Part shown: piece after piece, positions 58,885 to 64,000 of the stretch | Position numbering within the stretch: position 1 is the stretch's first letter | Layout of the letters: each line of letters begins with the position of its first letter | DNA from: Hymenoscyphus infarciens | Lineage: Eukaryota; Ascomycota; Leotiomycetes; Helotiales; Helotiaceae | NCBI GenBank assembly: GCA_001414345.1 | Contig: LLCB01000229.1 | Location: forward strand, 1-64,000 | Direction: 5' to 3' | DNA length: 64,000 nt | Position numbers and translations under genes: made by a program | The notes under the pieces: generated by a model | Told to the model about the DNA's origin: nothing | The model's database searches: none | What the model saw: only the letters and a program-made list of their open reading frames with translations

Positions 58885-60575
58885 ATGGCCATCGAGGAGA
58901 TCGCGGCGGGTTTCTTTACCTTGGAGCAGCGATTGTCTTCCTTCCAAGTCGCACACCCACTTCCCGGACGTCGAACATCCAAGAGGTCTTCCAAAGCTGG
59001 CGCAAAATCCGCTGCTAAATCATTGAAATGGCCACATCGGAACCTAGCTCCAGAACAGGTTCGTGCAATCACCTACCCCTCCATTTCCGCCCTCTCAGAT
59101 TCCATAACCCCCCAACAAGACGCGTCGCATTGCTCTGTTCTCAATACTGACATGCGCGAAGCTCTCAAAAGCAGGATTCTTCTATCATCCCCTCCCAGAC
59201 AGTCCCGATAATACCGCCTGTTTCCTCTGCCACCGCCAAATAGATGGATGGGAAGAAGATGACGAGCCAGTCGCAGAACATTTGAAGCACTCCCCCGAAT
59301 GTGCGTGGGCAATAATAGCTGCAGTTGAGGCAAATGATGGCGCTCTTGGTGAGGAACATCCAGCTGGCAAGGATATGTTGAATGCTCGGAAGGCAACTTT
59401 CGCAAACCTATGGCCTCATGATTCAAAGAGGGGGTGGAAATGTAAGACCAAACAGGTAAAATCTCCTCTTCCTCCTTGGGATGTGCCTTGCTAATGTATT
59501 TGATTTGAAGCTTGCAGAGGCGGGTTGGTATTATGCGCCAACAGATGAGTCCGATGACATGGCAGTTTGTGCATACTGTCATTTAGCTCTTGATGGTTGG
59601 GAGAATACCGATATTCCTCAGTAAGTCGCCTTGTCTTGGTTACCCTAGTTTCTTGCTGATTTGGAAAGCGACGAGCATTACAAACGGTCCCCCGATTGCA
59701 CCTTCTTCAGCATTCCAGCCCCACCTGCCAAAAAACAAACAAAACGGGCATCGAAAGCCAGGCAGTCGCGCCTCACTACACCTGTTGCCCCTTCGCCGGC
59801 GTCTTCCAGAGGTCAGAAGCGTCAAAGTGATGTTTTTGAAGAGGCCCCCGTTGTCAAACGCCGAATCACCAGAAATAAGTAAGTCCTTCTATCTCTTGTC
59901 CAACCAAGCATCATCTGCACAGTTTTCTCGCGATTTGAAATAGTTTAGACTGACTTGAATTACAGAGTCACTGCACCACCTGTCGAGCGAACTCCTACCC
60001 CAGAGCTCGAACCTGAACCTGAATTGGAACCTGAATTGGAACCCGAACTTGAACCCGAACTCGAGCCTGAGCCTGAACGCGAATCCACTCCCGAAGAGCC
60101 TACTCCTGTGCCACAAAAATCCCATACACCCATAATTGCAAGATCTCCCACACCAGAAGAAAGTCATACACCAGAAATGGCTAGGTCGCCTACCCCACCA
60201 GTCGAGGTTGCGCCAATACAGGAAGTTGAGCCTTCTCCTGCTCTTGCGCCTCAGGAATTTAATACACCAACACAATCACCACAATCCTCAAATGCGGAAA
60301 ACAAACCACCAAATAACGGCTTACAAACAACCAATCCCTGGAGCGCAGTCGATATCGATGCAGTTTTTGCTACTGCCGGTAGCAATAAGCCAGTCAAAGG
60401 AGGAGAATTGAGCAATGTGGAAAAGGGGATGACTGTCGAACAATGGATCAGATATAATGCAGAGCAGGCCGAGGAACGACTGAAAGCGGAATGTGAGAGG
60501 ATGGTTAGCACTTTTGAGAACCAGGGGACGAGGGCTATGAAGGCATTGGAGGGGATTGAGTGTATACGAACATGA
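58885..60575 (+). CDS. bir1: Bir1/survivin-like chromosomal passenger protein with two BIR domains
   Basis: Five exons (58885-59058, 59162-59455, 59511-59620, 59669-59878, 59966-60575), 465 aa. Fungal Bir1 is the survivin-like subunit that brings Aurora kinase/INCENP to centromeres. BIR 1: LKWPHR, then LSKAGFFYHP, CFLCHRQIDGWEEDDEPVAEH and C, with the Cys-x2-Cys...His...Cys zinc set complete (read in short stretches). BIR 2: FANLWPHD, LAEAGWYYAP, CAYCHLALDGWENTDIPH, DEHYKRSPDC. Both are split by introns and both restore cleanly. A basic/Pro linker and an acidic-Pro repeat (EPELEPELEPELEPE; about residues 275-300) follow, then several SPTP/TP sites that could be phosphorylated. The C-terminal helix (EQWIRYNAEQAEERLKAECE) corresponds to the INCENP/Borealin-binding helix. 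There are no RING or caspase features. Convergent with Mad1. Confidence 0.92.
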
Positions 60576-61774
60576 TTGGTTAATTCTGGGTTTACGGGAG
60601 TACCTTGGAGTTTGAAATTTGGGAGCGTTTTGGTTGGCGTTGGTGTTCATGGACTGTACCATTCCGGTTGGCGTTTTGGTTACGAGTATGAAGATCTCTT
60701 TGCCCCTAGAATCTGCGAGAAGAACAGAAGCAGTAGGACGGGAAAAAGAATGTAATATACCACTCTCTAAGTTCGATGCCCTCAAAAGGCAAGGGAGTCC
60801 TATGTTAGAGGCAAATAATCACCAGACAAGGAAACGTACGAGATTAAATAGTTCTTATAACACAGAGACTCTTTGTAGATTTGCTTCACACAAGATACGT
60901 TGACCTTCTACCTTAGCTTGTTATAGGTTAAAAGGTCTTCTCGTTAAATTATAACGAAATTCACTTTCTATTAGAGAATAGCATTACTGAATATTAAAAC
61001 ACCTCGGTAAAGTTAGATGCTTACTAAAGATACTATCATACCTGCTTCTTCAGATTCAGCGCTCTACCTTCTCAAGCTAAAACTTGTTTTAGAAAAGAAA
61101 CTCCTACGACATACAATAGCGATAGAGTAACCAAGAATAGCGTGCCCTTCGACAGTGGGATTCCAATGGGAAAACTAAGGCACGTAACAATCTTAGGTAG
61201 CTCCACAAGGGCAGTTGTTATAAATTAGGGAATAGCCGAGAAATTGCTCAGGAGAGAGTGGAAGGAAAAACAAAGGTAACGGAAACCACGAAGCTAGTAA
61301 GAATAAATGTTACAAGGGCGTGTTCCGAAAGTTGTCAATAGAACCACCTATTAGTTCCTATTATGAATAGTCGATTACATCACCGAAAGTTAGAAGAGCC
61401 ATGAAGCTTTCAGTCTGGAGATTAGAGATACCACGGCATTTGGAAATTCAATTGTTGATGCTGATCAACTGAGAAATGAAAAAGGGCCTTAGAGCCTCCT
61501 GGCCTATCGCGGGGAAGGGGGAAGGAAAAGAGTAAGGGGCAATTGCAAAACACTCACTGATAACGAGAAGAAACTTGTGCCATTATCGTTCCTATTCATA
61601 CAGCTATCATACTGGAAGAGATATCCGCCTCACCCATCTAGGTAGCTACGCGCCATACTCCATGACGCCTGTGAAAGGTCGGTCATCTCCAAATCAGAGA
61701 CATTCCCAAAAATCATTTTTGCAATATGTACCTTCACCATCTTAAAACTTTGACGCCCTTCTCAGAGGTAAGAT
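60576..61774. other. Intergenic between convergent Bir1 and Mad1 genes
   Basis: About 1.2 kb carrying the two 3' flanks. Mildly A/T-rich at 60840-61010. No gene, RNA or repeat recognised; ATG 60619 opens a short frame without domain features. Confidence 0.4.
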
Positions 61775-63964
61775 TTAACCATCAATCCTCATCAAAGTTC
61801 CATCCCTATTAGCCTCTTCATAGAACTCCAAAGTAAGAGCCGCAAGCAAACAAGGAATACTCCCCCGCTCCTTAACCCAAAACTGAATATGATCCCCAAT
61901 CTTAAGCGCAAAAGCACTCTCCTTCCCCCCACTAACCTTCATCGTCCCCCTCTCTCCATCAAAAACAATACTATTCTCCTCATCTCCCCTTGAGGGATAA
62001 AAGAAAGACGTAAGTCTCGTTTTCCCATCCCTCATAAACGTGACTTCCCATCCCATAAGTGAGATTACCGCCTGACGAAACTCAGCAGATTTGTTACCCC
62101 AGACTTTCTTGAGGCGGTCGTTGCGTTTTACTTCCGACGCGAGACGGGCTTCCGCTTCTTCAATGGAAAGTTGGGCTGCTTCAAGAGCGGAGGTGGGGAC
62201 GGAGGAGTGGTTTGAGAGGCCTTGGAGGCGAGCTAGGAGGTCGTTGTTTTCTTTTCGGAGGGTGGTGAGGGTCGACATTTTTATGGCTTCGACTTCTGAG
62301 GTGGGGTTCTGACGGAGGGAGAGGATTCGGGTTTTGCTCTGTTTGTCGGCTGCTGACAGGCGCTTTTGGGCAACTGAGAGCTCTTTTTCGAGGAGCTTGT
62401 TAGCGGTTTGGAGGGTAGAGAGGTCATCTTGGAGTTTGCGGTTTTTGCGGGAGAGTTCGCCTAGACGTTCGTTGTCTTCTGAGTCGTCGCGAGGGCGTTT
62501 ACTTCCTATTACCTCTGGAGCAGGTGCCGCTGCTGATACGGCCTTTTCTTGAGCGGCGATATCTGCGTGGAGGGTTTGTACTTCCTGGCGGTATTGATCT
62601 ACCATATCTTCAAGTTCTTGAATACGTTTCGTCTTGGCTTCATCTACGTTCTCCGGCTGGAAAGCAGTGTCCTCTGAATCGTATGTTTTTAGTTGGGCGC
62701 GAAGATATTCAGCTTCCTTGATCGCCAAAGCTCGTTGTCTCTCCAAACGCAGTTGGGATTTCGTTTCACCAACCGCGCTTCCCGCAACCTTGAGTTTCTC
62801 TATTTGTGCTAAAAGATTTGTCTTTTCTGCTTCGAGGTTTTGAATAACAAGGTCTTTGCTTGAAGATTCTGCCTCCACAGCACCGATTCTCTCAATTACC
62901 GTGGCAGTTTGAATCCGCTCCGCAACTAGAGCTCTTGCGAGTTCTTCTGGCGAGTTATATTCGAACGAGCCGTCTAGCCCTGCTTGGCCCTGGAGATATG
63001 CTGTCCACGCTAAACGCTCATCTTCAAGTCGCTGTCGCTGTATCTTTGCCTCTCCGAGCTCAGTCTCAAGACCTTCCATAGACTCCAACCTCCTTTGAAG
63101 TGATCTCTTTTCCTCCTCCACAACCTCCACGCTCTTATGAAGTCGCTTAAAATGCTTCAACTCAGCAGCCTGTTCCCGGTTGGATGCTTCAAGCGTTCTG
63201 ATATGTGTAACTTGCTCGCCAAGTTCTCTCTTAATGATGGCCAGGGTATCTGCATCTCCGGTTTGGGCTTTCAATCGTAGAACTTCCGCTTCAAGCTTTC
63301 CACAAATCGCGAGCTTTTCGGAAAGTTGTTGTTGGGCCTCTTGTAATAGATTCTCCCTCCGATCCGAATCCTGTTGTAGATCTTCCACACTTTGTTGCAG
63401 GGTATCGTTCCTGGTTTGAAGTTCCTTCGATTTGCGCTCAATACCACGGATATTTTCTTCTTGCTCGGACTTCATATCCTCAACCTCCTCCTCAAGAACC
63501 CGTTTGCTCTCCTCGGCCTCCCGAATCCGTCGCTCCAGTGCTACTTTCTCATTGCTAGCTCCATCTCTGATTTCGGTAAACTCCTTCAGTAATGATTCGT
63601 ATTGCCTCACAGCTTTCGATTTCTCTGCTTCCGCTGCCTGCTTTTGCTTAAAGTCCTCCTCTGCCTTCCTTCGCGATTCTCGCAGCTCGCTTTCGTGCCT
63701 TAATTTTGCCAATTCCTCTTCTTGTTTGTGGTTGTCGATCGTATATCGAAGGGTCTTCACCTCGGCCTTTAACTCTTCCAATTCGCGTTTCCTCTTCTCC
63801 CGATCTTGATCGGACTCAATATTCTCTTTGTTGGCATATTCCGAGGAAGGCACCCGCGATGTCGATTGACGGAAGTTCTCTCTCGATGGTGGTCGCCCTT
63901 TGGTCGGTTCGCCCGTCAGGAAGTCAAATGTTGGCTGGTTGTTTGCTGCGCGTGCGCTCGCAAT
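61775..63964 (-). CDS. mad1: Spindle assembly checkpoint protein Mad1 (5' end beyond window)
   Basis: Coiled-coil partner of Mad2 at unattached kinetochores and nuclear pores. The minus-strand exon runs from a TTTAG acceptor at 63965-63969 to the stop at 61775, at least 729 aa. Earlier exon(s) with the ATG must lie past base 64000, because no in-frame ATG precedes 63853 in this exon and the frame starts right at the acceptor (IASARAANNQPTFDFLTGEP). Most of it is coiled coil. The Mad2-interaction motif is visible as RILSLRQNPTSEVEAI (about 62300-62335). Downstream are the Bub1-binding RLK motif in NDRLKKVWGNKS (about 62099-62125) and the C-terminal RWD-like head (ISLMGWEVTFM ... IVFDGERGTMKV ... 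SIPCLLAALTLEFYE). All functional motifs expected in the C-terminal half are intact. Confidence 0.93.
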   Translation of the reverse strand: MASARAANNQPTFDFLTGEPTKGRPPSRENFRQSTSRVPSSEYANKENIESDQDREKRKRELEELKAEVKTLRYTIDNHKQEEELAKLRHESELRESRRKAEEDFKQKQAAEAEKSKAVRQYESLLKEFTEIRDGASNEKVALERRIREAEESKRVLEEEVEDMKSEQEENIRGIERKSKELQTRNDTLQQSVEDLQQDSDRRENLLQEAQQQLSEKLAICGKLEAEVLRLKAQTGDADTLAIIKRELGEQVTHIRTLEASNREQAAELKHFKRLHKSVEVVEEEKRSLQRRLESMEGLETELGEAKIQRQRLEDERLAWTAYLQGQAGLDGSFEYNSPEELARALVAERIQTATVIERIGAVEAESSSKDLVIQNLEAEKTNLLAQIEKLKVAGSAVGETKSQLRLERQRALAIKEAEYLRAQLKTYDSEDTAFQPENVDEAKTKRIQELEDMVDQYRQEVQTLHADIAAQEKAVSAAAPAPEVIGSKRPRDDSEDNERLGELSRKNRKLQDDLSTLQTANKLLEKELSVAQKRLSAADKQSKTRILSLRQNPTSEVEAIKMSTLTTLRKENNDLLARLQGLSNHSSVPTSALEAAQLSIEEAEARLASEVKRNDRLKKVWGNKSAEFRQAVISLMGWEVTFMRDGKTRLTSFFYPSRGDEENSIVFDGERGTMKVSGGKESAFALKIGDHIQFWVKERGSIPCLLAALTLEFYEEANRDGTLMRIDG

Positions 63965-64000
63965 CTAAACCATAGCATCAATATATATACCCAGCTGGCA

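Noticed and set aside
58774..59211. Frame from 58774 as an N-terminal extension of Bir1
   Set aside because: It begins with TTG and not ATG and runs into the first intron; the first true ATG in the BIR frame is 58885.
63850..63853. GTG at 63853 as the Mad1 start
   Set aside because: The frame continues upstream with Mad1-like sequence to a splice acceptor at 63965-63969; no ATG is available, so the start lies beyond the window.
1..64000. CRISPR arrays, bacterial-type operons, biosynthetic or defence gene clusters
   Set aside because: No regularly spaced short repeats, no ribosome binding sites, introns in most genes, and no PKS/NRPS/terpene or NLR-like genes; the tandem repeats found are minisatellites or transposon parts.

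Overview
The window reads as nuclear DNA of a filamentous ascomycete (Pezizomycotina; a Leotiomycetes/Helotiales-type genome is my guess, not shown by the sequence). Reasons: genes have many short GT...AG introns of about 45-110 nt, products match typical fungal families, and transposon remnants have been turned into TA-rich, stop-riddled sequence in the way repeat-induced point mutation (RIP) does. Thirteen protein genes are supported: twelve complete and one running off the right edge. Exon joins were worked out by hand from splice sites and reading phase; total lengths are divisible by three in every complete model.

Layout. 1-4.2 kb: RIP-wrecked Ty3/gypsy retrotransposon on the minus strand, cut by the window start. 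4.6-6.3 kb: Dal5/Liz1-type MFS permease. 6.65-7.05 kb: MITE with terminal inverted repeats. 7.7-13.5 kb: eEF1B-gamma-like GST, C2H2/fungal-trans regulator, MYND zinc-finger protein. 13.7-14.4 kb: second inverted-repeat element with a decayed copy inside. 14.8-17.7 kb (minus): secreted rhamnogalacturonan-lyase-like enzyme. 20.1-21.1 kb (minus): GPI-anchored surface protein. 24.3-26.6 kb: NIPA-type Mg2+ transporter. 27.2-27.7 and 41.1-42.8 kb: two members of one TIR transposon family. 30.9-33.8 kb (minus): mitochondrial-type membrane protein with internal repeats, divergent from the ribosome-quality-control ligase Listerin (35.0-40.2 kb). 44.5-47.5 kb: CorA-type transporter. 49.8-54.9 kb (minus): giant repetitive coiled-coil protein. 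56.3-57.4 kb: mitochondrial carnitine/acylcarnitine carrier. 58.9-60.6 kb: two-BIR Bir1/survivin. 61.8-64 kb (minus, 5' end outside): Mad1.

The genes do not form a biosynthetic or defence cluster. Functional links are limited to the convergent mitotic pair Bir1 (chromosomal passenger) and Mad1 (spindle checkpoint), and two unrelated Mg2+-transporter families 20 kb apart. The most unusual material is in the accessory DNA: (i) three dispersed copies of a tRNA-like unit whose 5' and 3' tRNA halves are separated by unrelated inserts of different length; (ii) a TIR transposon family whose subterminal hairpin keeps its fold while its stem sequence differs; (iii) a MITE with a plant-like GGGCCTGTTTGG terminus; (iv) an inverted-repeat element harbouring a RIP-decayed second copy of its own end.
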